Source: Thermoplasmata archaeon (lineage in GTDB: Archaea; Thermoplasmatota; Thermoplasmata; Halarchaeoplasmatales; Halarchaeoplasmataceae). Taken from it: a stretch of 5,290 bases of DNA. The notes beneath the pieces are model-generated. The model had not been told where the DNA came from. It saw only the letters and a program-made list of their open reading frames with translations, and made no database searches. The position numbers and the translations under genes were made by a program. Of the stretch, positions 1-5,290 are shown piece after piece (the stretch's first letter is position 1; each line of letters begins with the position of its first letter). The DNA is taken from the NCBI GenBank assembly GCA_007129655.1, contig SKVC01000006.1:1-5290 (forward strand), in the 5' to 3' direction.

Positions 1-713
1 CCCATGGGTCCGATTCCGAGACGATTGATCTTCTCCAAGAGCTCTTCCTCGATATCTGCGATCTCCTTTTCAGGGTGACGTTCGCCGACCTTTCTCAACA
101 ATGCTTTCTTGGCTAGTTCCAATGCCATATCCGCACCGCCGCCGATACCTACTCCAACCACTGTGGGCGGGCAGGGCTTGCCTTCCATGGCGGCCACCTG
201 GTCGATGACGATCTCTTTTACACCTTTCAATCCTTTTCCAGGAGTCATCATCACCAGCTTGCTCATATTCTCGCTTCCGCCTCCCTTGGGCATCACCTGC
301 AGGGTGAGTTCGTCGCCCTCCACGATGTCCCAGTGGATGGAAGGTATGAACCGTCCGGTGTTGTTTCCGGTGTTGTCATGTGAAATAGGGTGAATCGCGT
401 TCGGCCTCAACGGTATAGCGGACGTGGCCTCTATGACCGCTTCGGTGAGTATCTCACGTATCTTACCTAGATCAGGAAAATCAGCACCAACCTCTACGAA
501 AAAAGTGATCGTCCCGGTGTCCTGACATATGGGGACACACTCATCCTTGCCAACACATATGTTCTCGAGTATAGCTTTAAGCTGTACCTTGGGACCTTCT
601 TCGTCCTCGGCATCGACCGCTTTACTCAACGCTTCTTCAGTTTCCGGTGTTACTCTTGTCACCGCCAATCTGATAGCTTCTACCACTTTATTTTGAAATT
701 CATCTGCATTCAT
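1..713 (-). CDS. fumA: Fumarate hydratase (class I) alpha subunit, 3'-truncated by window edge
   Basis: This is the alpha subunit of a two-subunit class I [4Fe-4S] fumarase (or the related L-tartrate dehydratase), a cytoplasmic enzyme for reversible hydration of fumarate to malate. The minus strand is open for 237 codons from ATG 713-711 to the left edge. The family signature PICQDTGT lies at residues 61-68, with Cys63 the expected first cluster ligand. KGGGSEN is at 143-149, GKPCPP at 178-183 with Cys181 the expected second ligand, and GVGIGGGAD at 187-195. The visible part ends in LGIGPM, the start of the family's conserved GIGPxGLGG stretch. The third cysteine and roughly 50 residues should lie beyond the edge, probably followed by the beta subunit. 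No Shine-Dalgarno precedes the ATG, but a TATA-like element about 30 nt upstream fits a leaderless or nearly leaderless mRNA. The gene is divergent from hdrA. Sequence alone does not separate fumarase from tartrate dehydratase; fumarase is the usual role in archaea. Confidence 0.93.
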   Translation of the reverse strand, partial: MNADEFQNKVVEAIRLAVTRVTPETEEALSKAVDAEDEEGPKVQLKAILENICVGKDECVPICQDTGTITFFVEVGADFPDLGKIREILTEAVIEATSAIPLRPNAIHPISHDNTGNNTGRFIPSIHWDIVEGDELTLQVMPKGGGSENMSKLVMMTPGKGLKGVKEIVIDQVAAMEGKPCPPTVVGVGIGGGADMALELAKKALLRKVGERHPEKEIADIEEELLEKINRLGIGPM

Positions 714-730
714 GGTATCGGTTGTGTATC

Positions 731-750
731 TAAAGGTCTGATTTAAAGGT
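731..750. repeat. Tandem TAAAGGT heptamer pair in the divergent promoter region
   Basis: TAAAGGT occurs at 731-737 and exactly again at 744-750, a centre-to-centre distance of 13 bp. One copy overlaps the fumarase TATA-like element and the other lies between it and the predicted start of transcription. That placement would suit a repressor site, but two 7-bp copies in an AT-rich spacer can occur by chance. Confidence 0.35.
741..750 (-). promoter_or_regulatory. TATA-like promoter element for the fumarase gene
   Basis: Read on the minus strand, the element is ACCTTTAAAT. An archaeal TATA-like core (TTTAAAT, plus-strand 741-747) is preceded by ACC, where a BRE would lie. Its centre is about 31 nt before the fumarase ATG. 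The expected start about 25 nt downstream of the TATA centre would put transcription at or a few bases before the start codon, which agrees with the absence of a Shine-Dalgarno. The heptamer TAAAGGT overlaps this element and recurs 13 bp away at 731-737. This is inferred from spacing and composition only. Confidence 0.4.
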
Positions 751-795
751 ATGCATTTGGTTGAGAGCTGACTAGAACATTCATGAAAAAAAACC

Positions 796-828
796 GTAAA
801 TCGCTATATCTACCGAAGGTATTATTAA
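796..828 (+). promoter_or_regulatory. Candidate core promoter of the hdrA-mvhDGA operon
   Basis: This is the AT-rich part of the spacer ahead of hdrA and holds two TATA-like candidates. CTATATC at 804-810 follows a purine-rich stretch (GTAAA, 796-800) that could serve as BRE and predicts a start near 832-835. GTATTATTAA at 819-828 predicts a start near 848-852. Either leaves a short leader before the ATGs at 864 or 882. Neither is a perfect TTTATATA, so the choice between them is open. Confidence 0.35.
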
Positions 829-833
829 CCCCT

Positions 834-849
834 TGATGCTCCCGCATCA
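834..849. promoter_or_regulatory. Operator-like palindrome or leader hairpin upstream of hdrA
   Basis: The sequence TGATGC-TCCC-GCATCA is a perfect 6-bp inverted repeat around a 4-nt centre. It sits just downstream of both TATA-like candidates, at or next to the predicted transcription start. As DNA it has the size and place of an operator for a dimeric repressor; as RNA it would be a small hairpin in the 5' leader. It lacks a following T-tract and lies in front of a gene, so it is unlikely to be a terminator. Confidence 0.4.
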
Positions 850-881
850 GATACCCAATCCCCATGCATGGTATGATACAC

Positions 882-3800
882 ATGAAAAAAGATGTTCTCA
901 TCATCGGTGGCGGGATTTCCGGCGTCCAGGCAGCTCTTGACCTTGCAGATAAAGGATACGAGGTTGTACTGGTAGATAAAAAACCGAGTATAGGCGGAAA
1001 CATGGTCAAACTCGATAAGACCTTTCCAACTAATGATTGTTCTATTTGTATTTCTGCACCTAAAATGGTAGAGGCAAGCAGAAATGAAAACATCACACTT
1101 CTTACTTATTCCGAAGTAAAGGAAGTGCTCGGTAATTCCGGAGGTTTCGAAGTTAAGATATGGAAGCGAACGAAATACGTGGACCCGGATGTTTGTACCG
1201 GCTGCGGAGACTGCGAGCAGTCCTGTCCTGTAGAGATACCTAGTGAATTCGACGAGGATATTTCCAACAGGAAGGCTATCTACGTGGAATATCCCCAGGC
1301 GGTGCCCCTCACATACACGATAGACTACGCAAACTGCGTAGGTTGTGGTGCCTGTGAAAGGGTTTGTGATGCCGGAGCCATCAACTTCCTGGATATTTCC
1401 CAGGAGATCCCGATAGAGGTAGGCAGTATAATCGTAGCCACAGGTTTCGAGATGATGCAGCCCGACGAATGGCGGGAAGAGTACGGTTACGGTAAATACG
1501 ATAATGTCCTCACCGCCATGGAGTATGAAAGACTTCTATCTGCGTCGGGCCCGACTGGCGGTAAGGTTCTTAAATCGTCGGATGGACAACCGCCTGAATC
1601 TGTAGCGTGGATACAGTGCGTCGGCTCCAGATGCAAACAGAAGGGGATGCCATATTGTTCGCGTGTGTGCTGTATGTACGCCACGAAACAGGCTTCCATA
1701 AGTAAGGGAGAGACTCCGGAGCTTGATACTTCTATATATTATATGGATCTAAGAGCCTATGGTAAGGAATTCCAACAGTACTTCGATAAAGCGAAGACCA
1801 AAGGTGTAAATTACTACAGAGGAAGACCTTCCAGAGTTTATCAGTTACACGACGGTAAATTGGCCGTCGAATTCGAAGACACCGAAAAGGGAGAGGTAAA
1901 AACCGATGTGGTTGACATGGTGGTACTATCATCCGCCATCGTACCCTCGACCAGTAATCCAATAATAGCGGATATACTGGATATCGAGTTGGATGAATAC
2001 GGCTTTTTTGAATCGAAAGATATGCTTACGGCACCGGTGGATTCCACCAGAGAAGGTATCTACCTTGCAGGTTGTGCCCAATCACCAAAGGATATCCCTG
2101 ACAGTGTATCTCAAGCAAGTGGAGCCGCTGCTAGAGCTCTTATGCCACTGCTAAAAAGAAAGAGAAAAGGACGTCCCGAGAAAAAGCCACAGCGAGACGT
2201 TTCCGACGAAGAACCTCGGATCGGGGTGTTCGTCTGTCACTGCGGTAAGAACATCGCCAATTATCTCGACGTAGAGGCTGTTAAAGAAGCGGTGAAGGAC
2301 ATACCCGAAGTGGTGCACGTGGACAACAGTTTATTCGCATGCTCGGAAGACGCTCAAGCGGTCATCAAGAAAGCCATCGACGAACACAAACTCAACAGAC
2401 TCGTAGTTTCCGCATGCTCACCCAGGACCCACGCGCCTCTGTTCCAGGATACAATGGAAGAGGTCGGGCTCAATAAGTACCTCTTCGAGATGGCGAACAT
2501 AAGAAATCAATGCAGCTGGGTACACAGTGATGACCCGGAAAAGGCAACAGAGAAGGCAAAGTTGTTGACGAAGATGGCAGTCGCCAAGGCTAAGAGATTG
2601 TCCGCCCTTACCGAGGAAGAAATCGAAGTCGGCGGGCACACGATAGTGATAGGCGGAGGCCCAGCGGGTATGCGGACCGCTTTGACCTTATCTCGAACGG
2701 GGAAAAAAGTGACCCTGGTTGAAAAAGAACCCCAACTTGGGGGTAAACTCAGACGGCTGAACACCATATTCCCCACCGATATAGATGCAGGAGAATTCGC
2801 TGACCGGATGGTTCACCAAGTGGGAGACGAGAAGAACATACGGGTGATCCTCTCGGCGAATATCGAGAGTATCGATGGTTATATAGGTAATTACAAAGCG
2901 AAGATCAACGGCGAAGAGATCGAAGCAGACACAATCGTTCTAGCTACCGGTTTCAAGGAGATCGAGCCGGAAGGTCGACACGGATACGGTGATGATTCCA
3001 GAGTTATGACACAACTTGAATTTGACGAAGCCTTGGTAAACGACTCATTGGACAAACCCAAAAACGTGGTTTTCATAAATTGCGTCGGTGCACTGGAAGA
3101 AGAACGTCCCTGGTGCTGCCGTGTAGGTTGCGGTAACTCCCTCAAGAATGCAAAGGAAGTAAAGAAGAGATATCCCAACTCCAATGTATTCATACTGTAC
3201 AAAGACATGCGTGTATTCGGTAAAAAAGAAGAAGAATACTACATGGATGTGGAAGGAGAAGACGGCGTGGTATTCCTTAGATATTCCACGGGGCAGGAAC
3301 CGGAAGTTGTCCAGGGTAAGGATAAACTGGAATTGAAGGTTCACGACAATCTGCTGGGCGAAGATGTCGAACTCGAGGCGGATTATATCGTTCTCGCCAT
3401 GCAGCTTGAAGGTGATGAAAGCGCAGCAAAATTGAAAAAGATGCTGAAGATATCGTCGGATCCGGCGGGTTTCTTCATGGAGGCACATGCAAAACTCAGA
3501 CCCCTCGAATTCCCTTCGGAGGGAGTTTACCTTGCCGGCGGAGCTCACTATCCAAAGAATATATCTGATACGCTAGCTCAGGCCGAAGGCGCCGCTTCAA
3601 AAGCTTTGATACCCATGATGCGGGGATACACCAAGAGCGAAGGGATGATCTCCGTGGTGGACGATGAGAAATGCAGCGGATGTAAGATGTGCATGTCTGT
3701 TTGCCCGTACGGTGCCATAGACCATGATCCCGAAGAAGGGATCGCTGTGATAACAGATGTACTGTGCAAAGGCTGCGGTTCTTGCGCCAGCGTATGTCCT

Positions 3801-3887
3801 GTCGGGGCCATAAGCCAAAAAGGATTCGAGGATGATACATTGACGGCCATGATAAGAGCCGCACTATTGGAAGACGAGGTGATATAG
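882..3887 (+). CDS. hdrA: Heterodisulfide reductase subunit A, long tandem form with two FAD cores
   Basis: This is the flavin and iron-sulfur subunit of the cytoplasmic Hdr complex, the expected site of electron bifurcation between ferredoxin and the HdrBC/CoM-S-S-CoB branch. With 1001 residues it far exceeds the usual length of about 650. Core 1 (1-425) has the FAD motif IIGGGISG at 7-14, the HdrA signature TFPTNDCSIC at 47-56, and an inserted ferredoxin with Cys105/108/111/115 and Cys152/155/158/162. It also has QCVGSR at 245-250 and YCSRVCC at 258-264. A basic linker (425-439) leads to the domain normally at the HdrA N-terminus (447-547; VCHCG, Cys487, Cys512, Cys544). Core 2 (586-915) has IGGGPAG at 590-596 but no ferredoxin insertion. 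A C-terminal 2[4Fe-4S] ferredoxin follows (Cys931/934/937/941 and Cys962/965/968/972). I prefer ATG 882 because the flavin motif begins at once and GGTATGAT lies 4 nt upstream. In-frame ATGs at 864 and 873 are alternatives that add 6 or 3 residues. The gene ends in TAG, directly against mvhD. The reading frame shows no break. Confidence 0.95.
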   Translation: MKKDVLIIGGGISGVQAALDLADKGYEVVLVDKKPSIGGNMVKLDKTFPTNDCSICISAPKMVEASRNENITLLTYSEVKEVLGNSGGFEVKIWKRTKYVDPDVCTGCGDCEQSCPVEIPSEFDEDISNRKAIYVEYPQAVPLTYTIDYANCVGCGACERVCDAGAINFLDISQEIPIEVGSIIVATGFEMMQPDEWREEYGYGKYDNVLTAMEYERLLSASGPTGGKVLKSSDGQPPESVAWIQCVGSRCKQKGMPYCSRVCCMYATKQASISKGETPELDTSIYYMDLRAYGKEFQQYFDKAKTKGVNYYRGRPSRVYQLHDGKLAVEFEDTEKGEVKTDVVDMVVLSSAIVPSTSNPIIADILDIELDEYGFFESKDMLTAPVDSTREGIYLAGCAQSPKDIPDSVSQASGAAARALMPLLKRKRKGRPEKKPQRDVSDEEPRIGVFVCHCGKNIANYLDVEAVKEAVKDIPEVVHVDNSLFACSEDAQAVIKKAIDEHKLNRLVVSACSPRTHAPLFQDTMEEVGLNKYLFEMANIRNQCSWVHSDDPEKATEKAKLLTKMAVAKAKRLSALTEEEIEVGGHTIVIGGGPAGMRTALTLSRTGKKVTLVEKEPQLGGKLRRLNTIFPTDIDAGEFADRMVHQVGDEKNIRVILSANIESIDGYIGNYKAKINGEEIEADTIVLATGFKEIEPEGRHGYGDDSRVMTQLEFDEALVNDSLDKPKNVVFINCVGALEEERPWCCRVGCGNSLKNAKEVKKRYPNSNVFILYKDMRVFGKKEEEYYMDVEGEDGVVFLRYSTGQEPEVVQGKDKLELKVHDNLLGEDVELEADYIVLAMQLEGDESAAKLKKMLKISSDPAGFFMEAHAKLRPLEFPSEGVYLAGGAHYPKNISDTLAQAEGAASKALIPMMRGYTKSEGMISVVDDEKCSGCKMCMSVCPYGAIDHDPEEGIAVITDVLCKGCGSCASVCPVGAISQKGFEDDTLTAMIRAALLEDEVI
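3876..3883 (+). promoter_or_regulatory. Shine-Dalgarno of mvhD
   Basis: GAGGTGAT is a full match to the core of the archaeal ribosome binding consensus, 4 nt before the mvhD ATG and inside the last codons of hdrA. It supports separate initiation of mvhD although the two genes share a reading frame. Confidence 0.85.
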
Positions 3888-4307
3888 ATGGCAGATTTCG
3901 AACCGAAGATAATCGTGTTTTTATGTAACTGGTGCAGCTACGGAGGAGGAGACCTTGCCGGAGTGAATAGGGAACAGTATCCAAGCAACGTTTTGGGCAT
4001 CAAGGTGATGTGCTCTTCCAGAGTTTCGCCGGAGCATATAATGGAGTCCTTTGTCGACGGTGCCGACGGTGTACTGATAACAGGCTGCCATCCCGGAGAT
4101 TGTCATTACATCGACGGTAACTACAAGACCATACGCAAGATCGATATGTTCACAAAGATACTGGATGATCTCGGCATCAACCCTAAACGGATCAGACTAG
4201 AATGGATATCATCGGCAGAAGGGGGTAAGTTCGCACGGATGATGACTGAGATGACGGAAGAGATAAGGGAACTCGGACCCTTGAACTTGAACAACGAGGT
4301 GGAATGA
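3888..4307 (+). CDS. mvhD: F420-non-reducing hydrogenase iron-sulfur subunit D (MvhD/VhuD)
   Basis: This small [2Fe-2S] protein carries electrons from the MvhAG hydrogenase to HdrA in the cytoplasmic Hdr-Mvh complex. Its 139 residues match the usual size. Family landmarks are FLCNWCSYGGGDLAG at 11-25 (Cys13, Cys16), VMCSSRV at 40-46 (Cys42), TGCHPGDCHY at 65-74 (Cys67, Cys72) and LEWISSAEGGKFA at 104-116. These cysteines are the expected ligand set. There is no signal peptide or membrane segment. The start is set by the strong Shine-Dalgarno and by the sequence running almost directly into the conserved strand (PKIIVFLCNWC). The gene abuts the hdrA stop with no spacer and precedes mvhG by 1 nt. 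In some archaea an MvhD domain is fused to the C-terminus of HdrA, as in the HdrA2 type of Methanosarcina; here the two are adjacent but separated by an amber codon. Confidence 0.95.
   Translation: MADFEPKIIVFLCNWCSYGGGDLAGVNREQYPSNVLGIKVMCSSRVSPEHIMESFVDGADGVLITGCHPGDCHYIDGNYKTIRKIDMFTKILDDLGINPKRIRLEWISSAEGGKFARMMTEMTEEIRELGPLNLNNEVE
4296..4301 (+). promoter_or_regulatory. Shine-Dalgarno of mvhG
   Basis: GAGGTG lies 7 nt before the mvhG ATG and within the final codons of mvhD. The mvhD TGA and the mvhG ATG are separated by a single base, consistent with coupled translation. Confidence 0.75.
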
Positions 4308-4308
4308 T

Positions 4309-5280
4309 ATGAGCGATAAACTCAAGATCGGTTTTTACTGGTGTGCGGCATGCGGAGGTTGTGAGATCAGCGTTCTGGACATAGACGAGATGATACTAGA
4401 TGTTGTGGAGTTAGCGGACATCGTATTCTGGCCCTGTGCCATGGACCCGAAGTACGACGATGTAAGAGCCATGGAAGACGGTAGTATAGATGTAATATTC
4501 ATCAACGGTTCGATACGGTCGACTGAAAACGAAGAGATGGTGAAATTGCTTCGCAAGAAATCAAAGAAAGTGGTCGCCTACGGTTCATGCTCCAGCATCG
4601 GCGGACTCTTCGGGCTAGGTAATCTTTACAGTAAAGAAGAACTGCTCGAATACGGATACAATACTCCCTCCACTGAAGAAGGTGGTGTTATACCGGCAGA
4701 GAACAGTAAAGTCCCGGAAGGCGAGCTTCATCTACCGCCGTTACTGCATCACGTACGTTCTTTAGATGAGATCATAGATGTAGATATTTATCTTCCCGGC
4801 TGTCCCCCTTTACCGAATCAGTTGAAAGAGGGTTTACCACTGATTCTTGAAGGCAAGGTGGGTAAATACGATCTCATATCACAAAAAAGCGTATGTGACG
4901 AATGTCCCCTTGAAAGGGAAGAAAAGAAGATACCTAGGATGTACCCCATACAGGAAGTAAACTTAGATCCGGAACAATGTATACTCGACCAAGGAGTGTT
5001 GTGCATGGGTCCTGCAACCGCAGGTATGTGCGAAGCCCCCTGCCCGTCGGTAGGGCATCCGTGTATTGGATGTAACGGTCCGGTCAGAGGAGTAAAGGAC
5101 CAGGGCGCTAGGATGACATCGGCACTGGCATCGGTTCTCGGTGTCGAGGGAGAGGAAAGGATGGAAGAAGATGATATCATAGACATCGTTAAGAGTGTGA
5201 GAGATCCTACTGGCTCTTTCTACAGATTCAGTCTTCCGAAAAGCTACCTCGAGTACAAGAGGAGGGATAAACATGAATAA
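4309..5280 (+). CDS. mvhG: F420-non-reducing [NiFe] hydrogenase small subunit (MvhG/VhuG)
   Basis: This is the electron-transfer small subunit of the cytoplasmic Mvh [NiFe] hydrogenase. It takes electrons from the NiFe site in MvhA through three iron-sulfur clusters to MvhD. The 323 residues are close to the family length of about 300. Expected proximal-cluster ligands are Cys15 and Cys18 in CAACGGCE (12-19), Cys94 in YGSCSSIGG (91-99) and Cys165 in LPGCPP (162-167). The C-terminal half supplies cysteines for the medial and distal clusters: Cys196, 199, 224, 232, 241, 245, 252 and 255, including CEAPCPSVGHPCIGCNGP at 241-258. There is no Tat signal peptide, in line with a group 3 cytoplasmic enzyme. 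The residue motifs and the mvhD neighbour favour MvhG over FrhG. An extra cysteine, Cys12, precedes the proximal motif. The last 8 nt overlap the putative mvhA start. Confidence 0.95.
   Translation: MSDKLKIGFYWCAACGGCEISVLDIDEMILDVVELADIVFWPCAMDPKYDDVRAMEDGSIDVIFINGSIRSTENEEMVKLLRKKSKKVVAYGSCSSIGGLFGLGNLYSKEELLEYGYNTPSTEEGGVIPAENSKVPEGELHLPPLLHHVRSLDEIIDVDIYLPGCPPLPNQLKEGLPLILEGKVGKYDLISQKSVCDECPLEREEKKIPRMYPIQEVNLDPEQCILDQGVLCMGPATAGMCEAPCPSVGHPCIGCNGPVRGVKDQGARMTSALASVLGVEGEERMEEDDIIDIVKSVRDPTGSFYRFSLPKSYLEYKRRDKHE
5261..5268 (+). promoter_or_regulatory. Shine-Dalgarno of the next gene (mvhA)
   Basis: GGAGGGAT lies 4 nt before the ATG at 5273, the same spacing as for mvhD. It lies inside the 3' end of mvhG and is the main evidence that a new gene starts there. 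Confidence 0.75.
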
Positions 5281-5290
5281 GATATCGATA
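5273..5290 (+). CDS. mvhA: Start of the likely [NiFe] hydrogenase large subunit (MvhA), cut by window edge
   Basis: Only six codons are visible (MNKISI). They begin 8 nt before the end of mvhG in another frame and behind a strong Shine-Dalgarno. Large subunits of this family open with a short strand followed by the motif EPVTRIEGH, and KISI fits the strand just before it. The usual gene order mvhD-mvhG-mvhA also predicts this gene. The identity rests on context and not on its own sequence. Confidence 0.65.

Noticed and set aside
109..393. Plus-strand open frame of 94 codons opposite the fumarase gene.
   Set aside because: It lies wholly antisense to a well-supported fumarase coding region, and its serine/proline-rich composition is typical of a shadow frame.
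783..836. A 17-codon plus-strand reading frame (MKKNRKSLYLPKVLLTP) in the intergenic spacer, a possible leader peptide.
   Set aside because: It has no Shine-Dalgarno and overlaps both TATA-like candidates of the hdrA promoter, so it probably lies mostly upstream of the transcript. Its length is within chance expectation.
834..849. Stem-loop considered as a terminator.
   Set aside because: It has only a 6-bp stem and no T-tract follows. It lies upstream of hdrA, and the fumarase gene is transcribed away from it.
782..890. Direct repeat CATGAAAAAA at 782-791 and 881-890.
   Set aside because: The second copy is the hdrA start codon plus lysine codons and the first lies in an A-rich spacer. A match of this low complexity is likely chance.
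3045..3548. Minus-strand open frame of 167 codons inside hdrA.
   Set aside because: It is antisense to the second FAD core, whose motifs are clear. The phenylalanine-rich stretches mirror lysine and glutamate codons on the coding strand.
3496..3984. Minus-strand open frame of 162 codons across the hdrA-mvhD junction.
   Set aside because: It runs antisense to the HdrA C-terminal ferredoxin and the MvhD N-terminus, both of which carry intact cysteine motifs. No recognisable domain is seen in it.
1..5290. CRISPR arrays, tRNA or rRNA genes, insertion sequences, attachment sites and replication origins.
   Set aside because: I found no periodic repeats, no cloverleaf-like segment, no transposase or integrase motifs and no terminal inverted repeats. 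Almost all sequence is explained by four metabolic genes and one promoter region.

Overview
The window reads as archaeal chromosome from a methanogen or a close relative with methanogen-type hydrogen metabolism. It encodes a heterodisulfide reductase flavin subunit (HdrA) followed directly by the D and G subunits of an F420-non-reducing [NiFe] hydrogenase (Mvh/Vhu type). Ribosome binding sites match the archaeal GGAGGTGAT consensus, and class I fumarase alpha is encoded apart from its beta subunit, as in archaea. I cannot fix the order or genus. Methanomassiliicoccales-like, Archaeoglobi-like and other uncultured euryarchaeal lineages all remain possible.

Layout: positions 1-713 (minus strand) hold the 5' three quarters of a fumarase/tartrate dehydratase alpha subunit that runs off the left edge. 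Positions 714-881 are a divergent intergenic region. It has a TATA-like element for each direction, a tandem TAAAGGT repeat on the fumarase side, and two palindromes on the hdrA side. From 882 a tight plus-strand operon runs off the right edge: hdrA (882-3887), mvhD (3888-4307), mvhG (4309-5280) and the first six codons of a likely mvhA (from 5273). Gene spacings are 0 nt, 1 nt and an 8-nt overlap. Each downstream gene has a strong Shine-Dalgarno inside the end of the gene before it, so co-transcription is very likely. There is no terminator, RNA gene, CRISPR array or mobile element.

How the genes work together: MvhG and the large subunit MvhA oxidise H2. Electrons pass through the [2Fe-2S] protein MvhD to HdrA, where flavin-based bifurcation sends one electron to ferredoxin and one towards HdrBC, which reduces CoM-S-S-CoB. 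HdrBC is not in this window. Fumarase interconverts malate and fumarate. A speculative link is that thiol:fumarate reductase of some methanogens makes CoM-S-S-CoB, the Hdr substrate, while reducing fumarate.

The main point of interest is HdrA itself. It has about 1000 residues instead of about 650, and consists of two FAD cores in tandem that have kept complementary iron-sulfur modules. Its gene also ends in an amber codon that touches the mvhD start in the same reading frame.
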